Assembly (NCBI GenBank): GCA_002633005.1
Contig: NMRA01000133.1
Span: 139,203 to 195,885, forward strand
DNA length: 56,683 nt
Source: Phoronis australis
Taxonomy: Eukaryota; Phoronida; Phoronidae
Reading direction: 5' to 3'
The notes under the pieces were generated by a model. The model saw only the letters and a list, made by a program, of their open reading frames with translations, did no database searches and was not told the DNA's origin. Shown piece by piece: positions 1-12,715 of the stretch (positions are counted from its first letter, which is position 1; the number at the start of each line of letters is the position of its first letter). The position numbers were made by a program, and so were the translations under genes.

Positions 1-875
1 TAACAACAGTTGTCAGTTTGTCTGCTCTCCCTCCAACCACTGCCTGCACCACTGTGCCAAGTTCCTCCAACTCTGTGTCTACTGGCTGGACTTAATTAGT
101 TTGCCATTCATCTCTACCAATGGCCTGTGGCTCCATGGGTTGCCCGAGGTGGTGTTAATTTCAGAACATGAGGTGAGACCTCTCAGTAATTGATACTGGG
201 GCATAGTGAATGCCTGTTGCCACAACTGTTGCTGCTACTGTTATGACCAGAACCATTAAATGTCAACCTCTGGCAAAGGGTGCAGAATTAAGACATTTTG
301 TCGCTAATCAGCCAGCCATGACTGTTCCTTGTACACATTTGGTTGATCAATTAATGTTAATGCTTTGTTCTATCGTGGCTTGTATAACTGAAAGGTTGGC
401 ATTTTCTTAAAGTAAAAGAATTGATCGAATTCTCTGACACTCGCCCTGTCTAAATTCCTGTTAAAACATCAGTCATTGGTTTGATTTAGAATACAAAATG
501 GTCAAAATGGTCGACTTATTCAAGCTCAGACAGTGCAACATAAGAACGACATTTTAGTGATGGTCATTTATTGAAGGAAGACCACACCCCCCTCTCCTGA
601 CCCCTCAGAACAGTCCCTGTGGTTAAATCGATTTCATTTTTTGTTGTGATCTTATGAGCAGCTAACAGAACATTAAGCACAACTAATGCCAAGATTCAGC
701 TGCATAACCTAATGACATCAAAGACAGGAAACATTTGTTCCAGTTTTAATGACTTTTCCATTCGTGCCAACCTAAATTTTTGCCCTTTTCCGTCTGAAAT
801 ATACATTTTTTACAAGATTTAGAAGAGTGGCCTCCTGGTTACACTTCAGTGGACTACTTGATCTTTACATTGCAA

Positions 876-975
876 CAGGTTACGTAGGGCCTAGAAAATA
901 TCCAAATTTGGCTAACTTCGGAGCATTGTATTAGAAAATGTCTTCAAAAGGATTCACTTTTGCTGCAAGAGAAGC
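876..975 (+). mobile_element. Fragment of family A inverted-repeat element
   Basis: The stretch beginning CAGGTTACGTAGGGCCTAGA and continuing through GCTAACTTCGGAGCA matches the left end of the complete element at 4928-5419 (AAGGTTATGTAGGACTCTAG, then ATAACTTCGGAGCATAAT). The right half is not recognisable, so it is a truncated or decayed copy. Confidence 0.6.
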
Positions 976-1440
976 GATAAAAGAATAGGACCGATATGAA
1001 TTTTATGGAGAAAACAAAAATCGCCTAAAACAAAATCAAACTACTGTAATCAGGAATTTTTTTTATCTTGAACTTTTTAATCAAACAAAGTTTGCTCATT
1101 CTGTCTATGCCATTGTTTTACTGTGAATGTACTTTTCTTCATTTCTAAATTTAGCGAGGAGGGGGTTCATTTGTTACCAGTCAGTAACACACCAGCTTGA
1201 ACAATTAACATGATATTTATTTCCAAGCCATTGCCTTTAGTTGAAATTTATTTTAGTTTAAAGTCAGTGACAATACCATGCCTGTAATAAGTGACAAAAT
1301 ATAAATACTTTGAAATTCCCTATTGGCTACAATTTGTGGGTTAAAAAGAATATGAAATGATGTTTGGTCTTTCTAAGTCTGAAATGTGGTTGAGGATAAT
1401 ATGGAGGTGACTGTTTATTAAAGCCCTTCTATCAAAAACC

Positions 1441-1510
1441 AACGTTAGATTTAGGCCCCTTACTGTCTTGAAAACAACTTTAGATTTAGGCCCCTTATTG
1501 TCATAAAATT
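1441..1510 (+). repeat. 35-bp tandem duplication
   Basis: Two head-to-tail copies of a unit containing TTAGATTTAGGCCCCTTA, starting at 1441 and 1476 and differing by a few substitutions. This is a simple local duplication. Confidence 0.75.
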
Positions 1511-2223
1511 GTTCCTTTCACTAATAACAAGTGGTTATTAGGCTTGACAAGAACTGAGATGTGTTAATAGTGTCGTTCCCATGTGAACATTGGTGGAAAT
1601 AATCTCATCTATTTTTTCAAGTAAATTTTTTCTAGGAAAATTTTTGCATGGGGACACGAATTTTCCAGGACTCAAAGTTCCACCAACTTTTGCTGGTTTA
1701 CTATCGGGGTGGGGGGAGAATTATTCATGACCTACATGTTCTAAACATTCCAATCGTTACTTATATCGTGAAACTTCTGATGTTGGTGTATGCATTGTGC
1801 AGCACTGACTGTGTAGTGTCGGTGTCTGCCAATATGGGTGATATAACTCTCCAAGATTCATTGTTTGTATCAAAATGCATGGAACAGCACTACTGGTGCA
1901 ACATAACTTTCAGCTTACCAATGTCAAAAATTGCCAACTGTAGTGAACGGTTAGGCTTACTGACGTATGTATATCTATATTACTGTGAGAATCCTTATGT
2001 GGCGTTAAATTCAGACCCCCTATTCTATACAACTACTTTCAATCTTTTCTTCTTTGTTCCATGTTCTCGAACTGATGCAATATGGCGCGAAGAGGCAATT
2101 TCACTTTTAATTTTATAAGCCTATGTTTAAGTGATCCGATGGTGATTTCTTGTTGCCCTTGCTTTGGGCAGTGATGCACAGTCATGAAGATGCTCATGTA
2201 TTACTACTGTTTTCTCCCCTCAG

Positions 2224-2386
2224 CCCATTCTTCACATCCTATGGACCCACAATATCTGCAGCCTACGCTGCCTGCCTCCTGACAAGAGAATGCAACAGGG
2301 AAGCTTTCAAGAAATTTGGTCGGTCGATGACAACCACGGACATGATTGGTCAGATACACGAAGCGTTCGAGTTCCTGTTTGAGTAA
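2224..2386 (+). CDS. NAXD: ATP-dependent (S)-NAD(P)H-hydrate dehydratase (NAXD/CARKD), last coding exon
   Basis: This is the C-terminal 53 codons plus TAA of NAXD, the enzyme that uses ATP to dehydrate the damaged cofactor hydrates NADHX and NADPHX back to NAD(P)H. In animals it acts in the cytosol and mitochondria as partner of the epimerase NAXE. The exon opens after a strong acceptor at 2223. Its first base completes a codon begun in the previous exon. The peptide contains CLLTRECNREAFKKFGRSMT followed by TTDMIG and ends FEFLFE. From knowledge of the family, the vertebrate proteins end with a closely similar LTRQCN...AF..HGRSTTT-DMI...F..LFE block, part of the ribokinase-like fold. The catalytic part is missing because upstream exons are outside the window or unrecognised. 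The family match rests on remembered sequence, not a search. Confidence 0.88.
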
Positions 2387-3425
2387 ACAGTAGGTAGAGC
2401 ATGAAGTTAGCGTGTTAAGAATTTTACTTAACGAGGCAGTGTATTGGGTTTTGCAGACTGAAGTATATTAAAACACGATTGTGGACATCCCGGGATTGCA
2501 ACTAATGTGTCTCTTATTTTGGAACTCGCATACATTTCAATGGCGGGCCCTGTTGCGCTTTTAGTTTTGCATTTGTTAGAATCAAATATTCAAGTTCTGA
2601 ACTGAAGAATTTTCCATGTTTGTACTATGTGGGGCTCAGGTCGTATTTTTGGCATGTTCAACCTTCTCATATGTGTTTATCTTGTTAGAAATTGACATTT
2701 TATGGTGGGATCACTGAAACCAATTAACTGTGGTCATTTTTGGTCTTGCATGGGCATGTCATCATTGCTGGTGACCAGAGCCCTGTGGCATCCATTTTCA
2801 TATTGGCTAGTGAAATTCGCTTGTGCATTTCCCTTCGGCAAACTTTTTATGAAGTTACCAACTTCATTTTGTGAACTGATGTTGGAAACCGAAGACACAA
2901 CAAATCCTGCTGTGACAAATATATTTCAGTGTGCAAAGACAATAGTTAAGTGTCTCATTTGAATAAGGATTGCACTATAAAAGCATGAATATCATTGCTC
3001 TCTTACACTTCCTGTGTTCATTTTATAGAATGTAAATTTGTTACACTCAATGCAAAGTTTCAACGAATTTCTATAAAAAGTGCAACATTATTATGCAAAC
3101 CTTATTGAAGTACGAAATTTTAGTTGTGTTTTATATTTTGTTCATGTTCAGTTGTTGTGTTTTGTTCACATCAGGAATGTAGGTGTGCATAATCTCATAA
3201 ATGTTTACTGTTGAAGAGTTGAGTCTTTGTTGCTAGACGTGCCATATTGTAATATTTATGTGATCAACAATGCTTTAAGGGCCATAATAAATTAATGGTA
3301 CGAAGTGAAGACAAATCTTTGTATGTATTCATCATGCAAGTTTATATTTTTGAATGCTTATAAATGATAGATTTCATGATTCTGACGCTATTTCTTACTG
3401 TTAAAAATAAAGCTCAGTAATTGTT
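2387..3425 (+). other. NAXD: NAXD 3' UTR with two polyadenylation signals
   Basis: About 1 kb of non-coding sequence follows the NAXD stop. Canonical AATAAA hexamers occur at 3286-3291 and 3406-3411. The second is followed by a T/G-rich stretch (TTGTTTTTGCTGTTG), the usual downstream element, so the main cleavage site is inferred near 3425. No other coding potential was seen; a 2702-2962 open frame looks random. Confidence 0.6.
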
Positions 3426-3863
3426 TTTGCTGTTGATATCCTGCAGAATGAAATGATATTCTTGTTCCATGATAATGGCAGAGTGAATTCATGAACTTTT
3501 GTCAGTATTATTACTTGATCTCTCGTGTTAAATGCTTATGTGATGAGTTAATACTATCTTCCAAGCAAGATTCGACTAGTTACTACCTTAAAATTAGACC
3601 ACTAGATATATATCGCTCAATATGTAAATCACTTACTGAAAAACATTGAGAGTCTTGTGAGTCAGGTATATATTGCAGGGTGAGTGAAAACCGCCATCTT
3701 GTTAGTTGTATCCAGTTTTCCTTGGCAGCTTGCCAAGATTAAATTTTACTGCAGTTCATTATGAAAGTTTCAAGGGAAATGTCTTAGTGACAGTATAAAT
3801 ATCTCAAATTTGTGCGTATGTTTGATTAATAGTGATCCTGTAATTGTTTTAAGTGTATTTATA

Positions 3864-4087
3864 TAGTAAAATCTCACTAATTTAGGACACAATGTGGCAA
3901 GGGATGTTGTATTTTCTCATCTTTTTCCACGGACTATACGAAGCAGTGCATTCCCATGTTCATGTTCCTGGCCATCATCAATGTTTTGAAAAATTGGGAG
4001 CATTCGCAACAATGTTAGATGCCCTAGAAAAATGAGAAAAGGACAATTTCAGTAATCATTTTTGTCCAAAATTATGAGATTTTATCG
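3864..4087 (+). mobile_element. Family B MITE (TA target duplication), complete copy
   Basis: This 224-bp element is flanked by TA on both sides (3862-3863 and 4088-4089). The left end TAGTAAAATCTCACTAATTT is mirrored at the right end, whose reverse complement reads CGATAAAATCTCATAATTTT; both continue into GGACA. No transposase frame is present, so it is non-autonomous. A TA target site suggests mobilisation by a Tc1/mariner-type transposase (inference). Confidence 0.72.
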
Positions 4088-4927
4088 TACTTAATGTGTT
4101 GTAGTTTAGTTTTTCTAGCATATGTCATAGGTCAGAAGTATTATTAATTTATCGGCTAAGTTTATTTGTGGGTTATAATTTTTTCATGTCTTGCTATTCA
4201 TGGAAGATCTGAAAAAGTCACTTGTACTTGAATAGGGTATGCAAATTTTAAAATATAATTAAATTTGGTTTCATTAATTTGTGAATTAGAATTTCTGTCA
4301 AAATTTTGGGAATCCCTGAACAAAACTTAAGGCCATTTCACACTAACGTTGACGCCTCAATGCTTTGAGGAGTTGCGGTCAGTATCAACAGTTAACTTCA
4401 GTCCTGGATCGAAGTTAATAGTGTCAGTTAAGTTCGCAGTAATTAGTGAATTTATTAGTGGAGCGTCATCGATATTAACCCCAAGGGTCACTGTTTTCGA
4501 CAACAATTTAAGGGCAGTGTCATCGCTAAGATTTGCTAATATTTTGCTCAAGTAATCACCAGTCGAATAATTAATAAGTTTATGTCAATTATCACGCGTA
4601 AATATTCTCAAATTGTCACTTGAAAAAATCCTAGCACACGCGGGACAAAAAATCCGCCATTTCTCATTCTACCTCGAACGTGATCTTATTCTTAAGTGCT
4701 AACTTGCTACTACTTCAGTGGCGACAATGTTACCAACCGTATGATGGGTAAAACTAACTTTGCTTTTCACATTAACACTTTGCTCATACCAGAGTTAAAT
4801 TAGTATCCAAAGGACCTTTGAAGGAGTTGTCAGAATAGCTGCTAATTTATGTAAATTGATGAGTGTTAGAGAACTTGTTGTTGGTGTTGCAATGCCATTT
4901 ATGTAGTTTGATGTTTGAATGATTAGT

Positions 4928-5419
4928 CAAGGTTATGTAGGACTCTAGAAAAATGTTCAAATTTAGATAACTTCGGAGCATAATATCTCAAAAACGGCTG
5001 ATGGGATTCATACGAATATTCAGATGCTATGTTTGATGCACTGTTCTCGACTCATTGTTGATTTGTTTTTTATGCTGTTACTCTTTTGCATGAGGGCTGT
5101 CAAAAGTAGGTCTTTTTAAATTTTTAGGAAAAAAATCAAAAGTTGCATCAAACGAAAACAACAAGATATTCTAAAAAATGGTAACAGCATTTTTGAGATG
5201 TTTTGAAAATTTATGTCAATTGAAATTTGGTTATGTTTTTGATACTTTAAAAGACATGGTCACATGACCCAATTAACAGCAGATTGGTGTCGAGTTAAAA
5301 ATCAAAATTCCACTGACTTTTTATGTAGAAATATTATTCTTTTACTGAGTTAGAACTATACTTTTCTACATAGTTGGCTAAATACACAAACTTGTCAGTA
5401 AGGTCCTACGCAACCTTTG
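4928..5419 (+). mobile_element. Family A inverted-repeat element, about 490 bp
   Basis: The left terminus CAAGGTTATGTAGGACTCTA is matched by the reverse complement of the right terminus, CAAAGGTTGCGTAGGACCTT, giving imperfect terminal inverted repeats of about 20 bp. It has no coding capacity. A diverged second copy at 47190-47810 shares both the left block (AAATGTTCAAATTT, then CTCA.AAA) and the right block (AAAATCAAA...GACTTTTTA), which confirms a dispersed element rather than a chance inverted repeat. Confidence 0.72.
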
Positions 5420-6542
5420 AGTAAATTATCTTTCATAATATACAAAATTGAATTTGGCACCCCTTTAAATTTAGAGATACAAAGCCTTTGTTATCAGTTG
5501 AGCATTATTCTGGTGGTCCCTTGAAAATGGTTACTTTAATATGGCAGAAGTTAACACAAATCAAATTTCTCTGGTACAAATGTCTATACAAACTCAACTT
5601 GGTCTGGAGCAAACTGACTGTGGTGTCAGTCACCCACTTCAAGGGGGTGCGAATTGTACTCGTTTTTTTCACATCCACTTCCCATCCGAATGGAAACTGA
5701 AGTTCAGCGGAAACAATCGTCCCAGCTGTCTTCATCATTCAATGACTTTGGACACTCCTTTATAGTATCAGTTATGCACAGATCTTAGACTTCCGCCTTG
5801 ACATTTTTTCCAAAAAGTTCATCTAAAAGTGAGCCAACATGGGCTTAGATATAGGAACGTCTGCTTTATTGTTTCAATGAGGGTGAAAAAGGTGAACTCA
5901 AACCCACTGCCCCCCAGTCGACGTTAGTTCTGCCTCCGCCTCCTAGGTCACCAGCTAGGTTAGCCCCGAGGTCTATACCAGTTTTACCCTCTCTACCCCT
6001 AGCAGGCATCTGCGACATGTGTAGACACCAGTTTTACCTCCACCACTGGTCCCTTCATTCTTCATGTTTGGGGGATACTCACCCCACCCCCTTCCTGTAC
6101 TTACAATGGTGTAACTTCATTCCATGCTAAAGTCATCATATTATTCAACTCAACAAGTGGGTTATCAAGTTGTTCTGTTGGTTTCCTGGTTATAATAGTA
6201 CAAGACTTCCATCTACAAACTGACTGTCGGGTTGTCGGTTCTTTTAAGTGATTTGTTGCTTTAATTTTTAAGGTGGCAAGATTGGTGGATAGCTGTTAAA
6301 TAATTACTTATTGATACCTTAATACCTATGTTTGTAGTGTTTTATGAAATATATGTTTATGGAAGAAAATACTTGTTGTTAAAATTATGAATTTGATAGA
6401 TGCTTTGGTGATTGACTTATAAAATTATCATGATTGTGCTCAATTATCAAAAAACATTTTAACCTAATTACAGCTAAAAAACCAAAAGTTCACGTTAATC
6501 CTTACAATTGGTACATTTTTGAAATCTTTACAGGTTACTTAA

Positions 6543-6789
6543 TCTGGCCATAAACCCACTTCCCATCGCAATATGAAATTGGGCTCGATATTTTCTAGAC
6601 TTGGAAAAAATAGCAGTTCAATATTGCTGGAGACCAGGCTTCACTGTTAGCTTGTCACTGAGCGTCATTTTATGCGTGGTGCGTCGTCTCATGTAATACT
6701 GAACTATAAGACTTTAGATCAGTTTTCTAGCTAAAAGAGGTCTATTTGAAAAGTTAGTTTCTTCGGTGGAATACTGGTTTATGGCCCCT
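6543..6789 (+). mobile_element. Family C palindromic MITE with TTAA flanks
   Basis: The outer ends GGCCATAAACCCACTTCC and the reverse complement of ACTGGTTTATGGCC pair. An inner arm, GCAGTTCAATATTGCTGGAG, pairs with a second inner segment (GTCTCATGTAATACTGAACT), so much of the 247-bp element can fold back. TTAA occurs immediately outside both ends (6539-6542 and 6790-6793), which would fit a piggyBac-type target site. Related but diverged copies lie at 34496-34860 and 43897-44229. Confidence 0.6.
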
Positions 6790-8431
6790 TTAAAATTAGG
6801 TGGTCAGCTTTTACTACTCCAAGGAGGCATTTACTCAGTATAAATAAACATGATGTTGCAAAAAACAAATAATGGTTGATTCACAAAACATCAGGTTAGA
6901 CATTGGCTGTTTACTGTGGATTCCTTTGTTGATCAGCTTTCTTCTAAAGACTGTTGCCATGGCAACTAAATTTGAGAAAACACAGAACCTGCTTCAAATG
7001 TTTTATGGGACTTGCATCATCATGTCACTCGTGCTAGCTTGCACGAACTTTCGAAAACTTCTATTTTGCTTGTAAATTGACTGTTTTTGCTATTGGACAA
7101 CTGACCTACATTTTAAAGAGATTTTATTTGAAGATTTTGTCCATTGTTAAAAGGTCAAATGGAAAATAATCATTGTTAAAAAGATACCAAACTCAGTTTT
7201 GACCTATTAACAATTATTAAAAATGACTTTCCTAACCAATTCCATGAAACAAAATAATGCACTGGTAACCCTCGACAACCCTCAAAATTTTGTAGGAAAA
7301 TTTGAAACTTTCAAATTCGGGCAAGCGTGGCGTACACTTTTAGAAAATTACATGGCAACTGTGGGGAAAGATCAGCCAGTAAAATCTTCATTTATATCCA
7401 ATCTGTAACACAGTGAGCATGAATTTTTAGTTGATTCCTGCTTTTACCTTTCAAGATTGATGTCAACGATGCATTATCAGATTACATAACAAGGATTGGT
7501 TGAAATCATCAAAACAGGGTTTAGTATCCTTAAGGTATTTCAGTTCTGAAAGTTCGTAATGAAGAAAAGTTTCAATTTTAAACACAAATAAAAGTTCTAG
7601 TCTCAAAATTAGATTTGAGGTCAATTATTGAGGAAATGTCCGCTGGGAGTTCTGGCTTGCTCTGATTGGATGGGTTTGTTTAGACCCACCTGTTTTCAAT
7701 TTGCCTGTTGGAATGTTTTGCTAATAGAGTTCTAATGCTCTCTATACTCCACCCTGGGTATATCTCCTATACTTTTGTTAACCATAATCACAATTATCTT
7801 GCCAATAATGCGTCAAAATTACCGTAATTACGTAATTACCTGTAACCTTGTAGGATCCAGTTTCCCAAACAGGCTCTCTTATTCTCACATGGCTGGCAAA
7901 AGGAAGTCATTAAATCTTTGTAAGGCATTAGTGTGTTTTGGACAACACATTGTAACAATTTCCACTAACCCAAAGTGCCTTATTCACAACCCTGATTTCC
8001 TTCCATTTTCTTTCCAACAAGACAGGGAAATGATTTACTCTGTCTTGTGAGATAATTATGTGTTGTGTACACTGAGGTAATCACATGGCCATTATAAACT
8101 CATTTGACAAGGCTTGAATGCATTTTAGTGAATGTTGCTGTGTATTGTTGAGAGTTTCATGCTGGGTTGTTTATTCCAAAGCAGCATGCATGTACCGTCA
8201 GGGGAGGGAAACGACATGGTCACAGAACCCATTTCAAATGGGATTACACACTCTCTCTAGCGAAACGGTCAGTAAAAAGTCACCCTTCTGTGCAGCTCAT
8301 GCTGTATACCTCTTCTGTAGGGGTACCCTGGGAGTGAATCTCACCTGTCCCTGCAACACCTATGGAGATCTGATTTATGAGCTCAGTCTCTGGGTCACTG
8401 GCTTGTTTCTCATCCCTGGCTGCAGATTGTA

Positions 8432-8660
8432 GGGTGTAATCTCATCAAATTAGGACAAAAATAATTGCCAAAATCAATATTTATTTCATCTTTCAAATGC
8501 TTCTGTCATTGTTTTGAATGCCCATAATATCTCAACATATAGTCTATGCCATTGAATTTTAAATGATAATGCATTTATTTTGTGCTACTACTTACATTTA
8601 AGAAAACTTTGAAAAAAATGAAATTTCATATTATATCCTACTAACTTAGAGATTTCGCTC
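8432..8660 (+). mobile_element. Family B MITE, complete copy
   Basis: This 229-bp element is flanked by TA (8430-8431 and 8661-8662). The left end GGGTGTAATCTCATCAAATT and the reverse complement of the right end, GAGCGAAATCTCTAAGTTAG, are the family B inverted repeats. The interior AAAATAATTGC followed by CATTGTTTTGAATG recurs in the copy near 13.8 kb. Confidence 0.72.
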
Positions 8661-11210
8661 TACTGACTTGCCGTTTTCGGTTTCTAACTAGTTTTTTGTA
8701 ACAAGAAGCCATATTTTAGAATAATATACCAGCATCCTTTATGCTATTTCTGTCTTTCTATGATAATCATCTTTTTTAAATGTGTTGAAGGCCATCACAG
8801 ATATGAACAAGGGCAGCTTATTTTAATTCAATGTTCCTCAAGAAACCAAAAACTGAAGTTCTTGAACTGCTCAGGATGGACCACTTAAAATGCGGCTGCA
8901 ACTCACTCTCCAAAGGAAACGCCTTGCAGACAAAATAGCTGTGCTACTCAAAATGTCTTTTTCATGTGTGTGTCAACTATCTGTCTGATGCAGCAGAGAT
9001 ACCACCAGTATTCGTGGTCATTCTCAGTACATAAGGAGTGGGCCAGTGAAAAAGTGGAGCTTGTGTATGTTCACGTGATATGTCAGTGTGTTCTTAAATG
9101 GAGATGCTTTGCCACATACTTCAAACGTTAAGTTGACTCATTTTTTCAATTGGTGCTTAATTTCAATTGCATACGATTTCATTGAAAAGGAAGCACTTGT
9201 AAAATATTTGTGATTGAAAAAACACTTCTGTGGTTTTTCATCAATATCAGGTTCTCACCTACATTTGTAACAGTACATTTTGCACCTAACATGAACCCGG
9301 CCAACCTGTTGGAATTTCGCATACTTTTACACTTCCATACTTCCAGTTATGCCATGGATGGGTACAATGGCAGTTAGCAGACACTGAACTTTGACCCCTA
9401 TGGTTGTTCTAGTTGTATAATTTTCTTTTAGAGCATTGTCAGAAAATTCAACACCTAAGTGTTTAACAGATCATCAATCATTCAATTCTGCCGAAAGCTT
9501 TTTTGACATAACTCATCTTTTAAGATATTTTCTTTTGTTCATTACAAATAAATACTTAATAAGATATTTTTTACTTATTACAAATTATAATAAATATTTG
9601 ATTGATTAACCTTGAAAATAACATTGATTTCAACAGTTAATACAAAAGTTCATCTTGTAATCCACGGATAATGAATGTAACTTTCTACTGATTAAAGTAG
9701 TTAGTCGTATTTTATCAAAGCTAAGCAACAAAATTCCATAGAGATGGTCAAATAATTGATAACCAACCGTCCCCGCAAGTATGAATTATTTAGATGCTTT
9801 CCATTATGTGTTCAGTTCTTAATTATTTTCTGGGCAGTAACCTTTTTCAGAAATCCCAATGCCGAATCACATTTCCTGCCAGTGTTTCTTGTATTCTTTT
9901 TGTAGATTGGAATGCTGCCTTGAAGCCATTGTCATTGCCATTGTCATTAAAGTTCTTTTTCTAAGAGGTTCACTATTTATTCACGTGGATAATTCTGCAG
10001 AATGTCTCTTTAATGTCCCTACCAGCTATTACTTGAACGGTATCTGAAACAATTGATATTTAATTGTTAGTGGTAATTTATAGATTTTAGTGAGACAACC
10101 ATGAAATTTTGTGTCTAAAATAGGACGTTTATTTTATTTTCACCCTTAAGTAATAGCTTTTCTCTGAGTTTACTCATGAATAAATGTCAGGGATTCACAA
10201 ATTCTATTCATGAATTTGCACAAATGAGTCAGCTTTATATCGTTTTCATGCAAACCAACTATGAAGTCTGGACAATTAGGGAAATTATTGTTGATTTATT
10301 ATGGGTTTTTCTTTCATAAATTACATCATGTGTGATGTCGTAATTGAAATAAATGGACCTATAATAGTGCATGGGTCGAATAATTGGACCAAGTTAGCCA
10401 AAATGGAAAGAGTTAACAGATGTTATTTCTTGATTGGTATTCTTTTGAATAACAACATCATAACAAAGAGAAATTTATAGTTTTCATCTGCAGTTTATTT
10501 GTTGAGTTGAATGCTTGAATGACATGTAGTCTTGTTCCTGGTGTTATAAACAGGAGTTTTTTCTGGTGGGTGAGTTATGTTTCAATAGTGTTTGAATTTT
10601 GTAGTTTTTGTCAAAGATGAGACTTTGTTAATTTCTGAATTTGACTCAGATGGTCGCAGTGAAATCAGCATAGTTAAAAGTTGATAGAAAACCTGTGTAC
10701 AAACGATGGGTACTAGTCGTATGTAAAGGGACAGTGACAGGGCTTAAGTTAAATGACAGAAGTTGTTTGGTTCTTTGGCATAAACTCAGTCACAATGGTG
10801 TTATTTTTCAACAACTAAAGGTCAAGCAAACTGTAATGAATTGTGAGAAGTGATCTCTTAGCTTGTCTCCACTCAGAAATATGACTGTAGGTGTAGTTCA
10901 TACATTTGTTCATCTGTCATTTATTAATTTATGTTTTCTTTAGAACTGAGGTTCAGTTTATCCTTAGCTTAAAGATAGAGACTCATAGTCAGACATTTCT
11001 TCACTTTAATTTCTTCATGTCAGAAATTAGATGCTCTTGTGTAACAATTTGTTTTTCTAAGCTACAGCTCTCTGTGTGTGCAATGTTGTTAATTAGCTGA
11101 GAGTTTAGAAGGGTTGATTAGGTGAATTGAAAACGTGAGGGTACAATAGGCAGCTGCCTTTGGAAGGTTCTTCTGAGTAGTAAACGGACTGGGAGGCGTT
11201 AAATAATAAT

Positions 11211-11432
11211 TGCCTTGTACCAGCCGTGAGCAGGTCACTCAGCTTAGGCGGATCCATTGGATTGATCACCTGGAACCATTCTTATGCTTTATTAATATAT
11301 TGATAAAACCGAGGTGAGGAGCTTAAGAGACTTGACTCAAGGGTCTAGCAGTGTGGCCCAGTGGTGCTTGAACCCACGACCATGAGTAAAGGAAGTGGAC
11401 ACCCATTACACTATATTACAATGCCTCCTCGA
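11211..11432 (-). mobile_element. tRNA-derived SINE, family 2, minus strand
   Basis: On the minus strand it begins GTCGAGGAGGCATTGT, has a B-box-like GGTTCAAGCAC (complement of 11364-11374), then ACCCTTGAGTCAAG, GCTCCTCACCTCGGTTTTA, ATATATTAATAAAGCATAA and CAGGTGATCA. All these blocks recur in the same order in the plus-strand copy at 53199-53415. A Pol III B box near the start and the shared body identify a tRNA-headed SINE. The A box is decayed in this copy. Confidence 0.75.
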
Positions 11433-11606
11433 CGGGAGGTGTTACTGTGCAACCAAAATCCTGACCAACACTGTACCAAGATATTACCACTTAGGTGGGT
11501 ACCTCAACCTATACTAGCTGATTAAAAATCCTAACCAATACATTGCCAGTTAGCCTTCCATATTGCTCATCACCTTCCTGTGGACTTGTGATATGCTTTT
11601 GAACCT

Positions 11607-11960
11607 CTTTGATTTTTTTCTTATGTCATGAGGAGTGTGTCTTTCTCCATGTAAAACAGAGATTCCCATGCCAACACAAGACTTTTACATACTCAACCCT
11701 GTGTTTTGAACACTGGCTTAATGTGTTTGACTGATTCTGAGGCCTCAGGTCCTACTGCTCCTGTGAGATTCTCATTTCAAAACCTTTAAAACAGCAATGT
11801 ACCTTGTAATGTGTTTTAAACAGCTTGATTCTTCTTTGACTGGGTTCTTATGTCACAAGCCCTACAGGACAACTACTCCTGGCAGAGATTCTCATCCCTA
11901 AAACCACCAAGACAAGCCCAGCCATGTAAAAATTCCTCATAATGTGTTTTTGAGTTGCCT
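11607..11960 (+). repeat. Decayed tandem repeat, about 110-120 bp units
   Basis: Three successive blocks begin TTTGA(T/C)T near 11607, 11727 and 11836. Each contains an AGATTC(T/C)CAT core followed by a run with AAAAC, and ends near TGTGTTTT. Similarity between units is visible by eye but imperfect. Confidence 0.4.
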
Positions 11961-12559
11961 TTATGTGTGTTTCATGGTTGTATCTGTGACATGTATCTGT
12001 TAACACTGTGACAACAACCACATTGACCAGTAGCTGTGTTATCACAGCAGGGTGTCTTCTCATGCCATCTGTCATCTGTTGTGTACACTCACACAAACCA
12101 GTGACTCCTACTGTGGGAGACAGTGACAGACAGTGATAGGATGAACACAGTAGTTGTGCTCAATGATAATGACTATGGCAATAGTAATTAGCATATTAAT
12201 TTGTTACGACAATTTCCATAACTAGGCCACTTAAATGTACATCTCGAGTTTTCCATATATAGCCATGAGGCTACTTTTAGAACCACAAGCATAGATTTGC
12301 AGTGTGTCCCAAAAACAAGGTTTTCTTCACGGGCAGTCCATTGGTTTAAATACCAGTTTCTGACTATTACATCATTTTTAGGAATATATTTTCACTTTAA
12401 TTTTTCTAATTGAACTCCCCTGCTTCCAAAATTGCACCCAAGCCTACGGTACTTTTGGGGCAGTGGAAAGGTAAAGGTGTGCATTTCCAAATACCTGGGA
12501 CTTACTATCAGCAATATGATTATAGAGTAATGATATTGTCGTCAAAGGTATTTCTCCTA

Positions 12560-12715
12560 CTTACTATAATGATAATAAAAATAATAATAATAGTATGATA
12601 TTAATTATTAGTTATTATAACAGTAATAGAGCAATTATTTTTAAAAATTTCCAAGAGATATCTTTCATAAATTGGGTATATTATTAATAATAATAATGAT
12701 AATAATAATGAGACT
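12560..12715 (+). repeat. ATA-type low-complexity tract
   Basis: Imperfect ATA/ATT trinucleotide repeats (AATAATAATAGTATG, TTATTAATAATAATAATGAT) separated by AT-rich sequence. It is a simple-sequence tract. Confidence 0.6.

Larger units (their letters stand above)
1..2223 (+). other. Probable last intron(s) of NAXD, no exon recognised
   Basis: No exon can be supported here. The 3' end is a good splice acceptor: a pyrimidine-rich tract ending TTTTCTCCCCTCAG at 2223. The stretch is AT-rich and contains a 35-bp tandem duplication (1441-1510) and a fragment of a dispersed inverted-repeat element (about 876-975). A 156-codon open frame at 1648-2118 has no recognisable protein character. The preceding NAXD exon, which should encode the glycine-rich kinase-fold segment, was not found and probably lies left of the window. 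Confidence 0.5.

Noticed and set aside
1648-2118. 156-codon open frame as another NAXD exon or a separate gene
   Set aside because: No resemblance to the NAXD fold, no splice sites at plausible positions, and AT-biased composition like that of neighbouring intron.
4349-4555. Open frames overlapping on both strands
   Set aside because: Mirror-image open frames in a short segment with no domain or splice evidence; probably repeat-like or chance.
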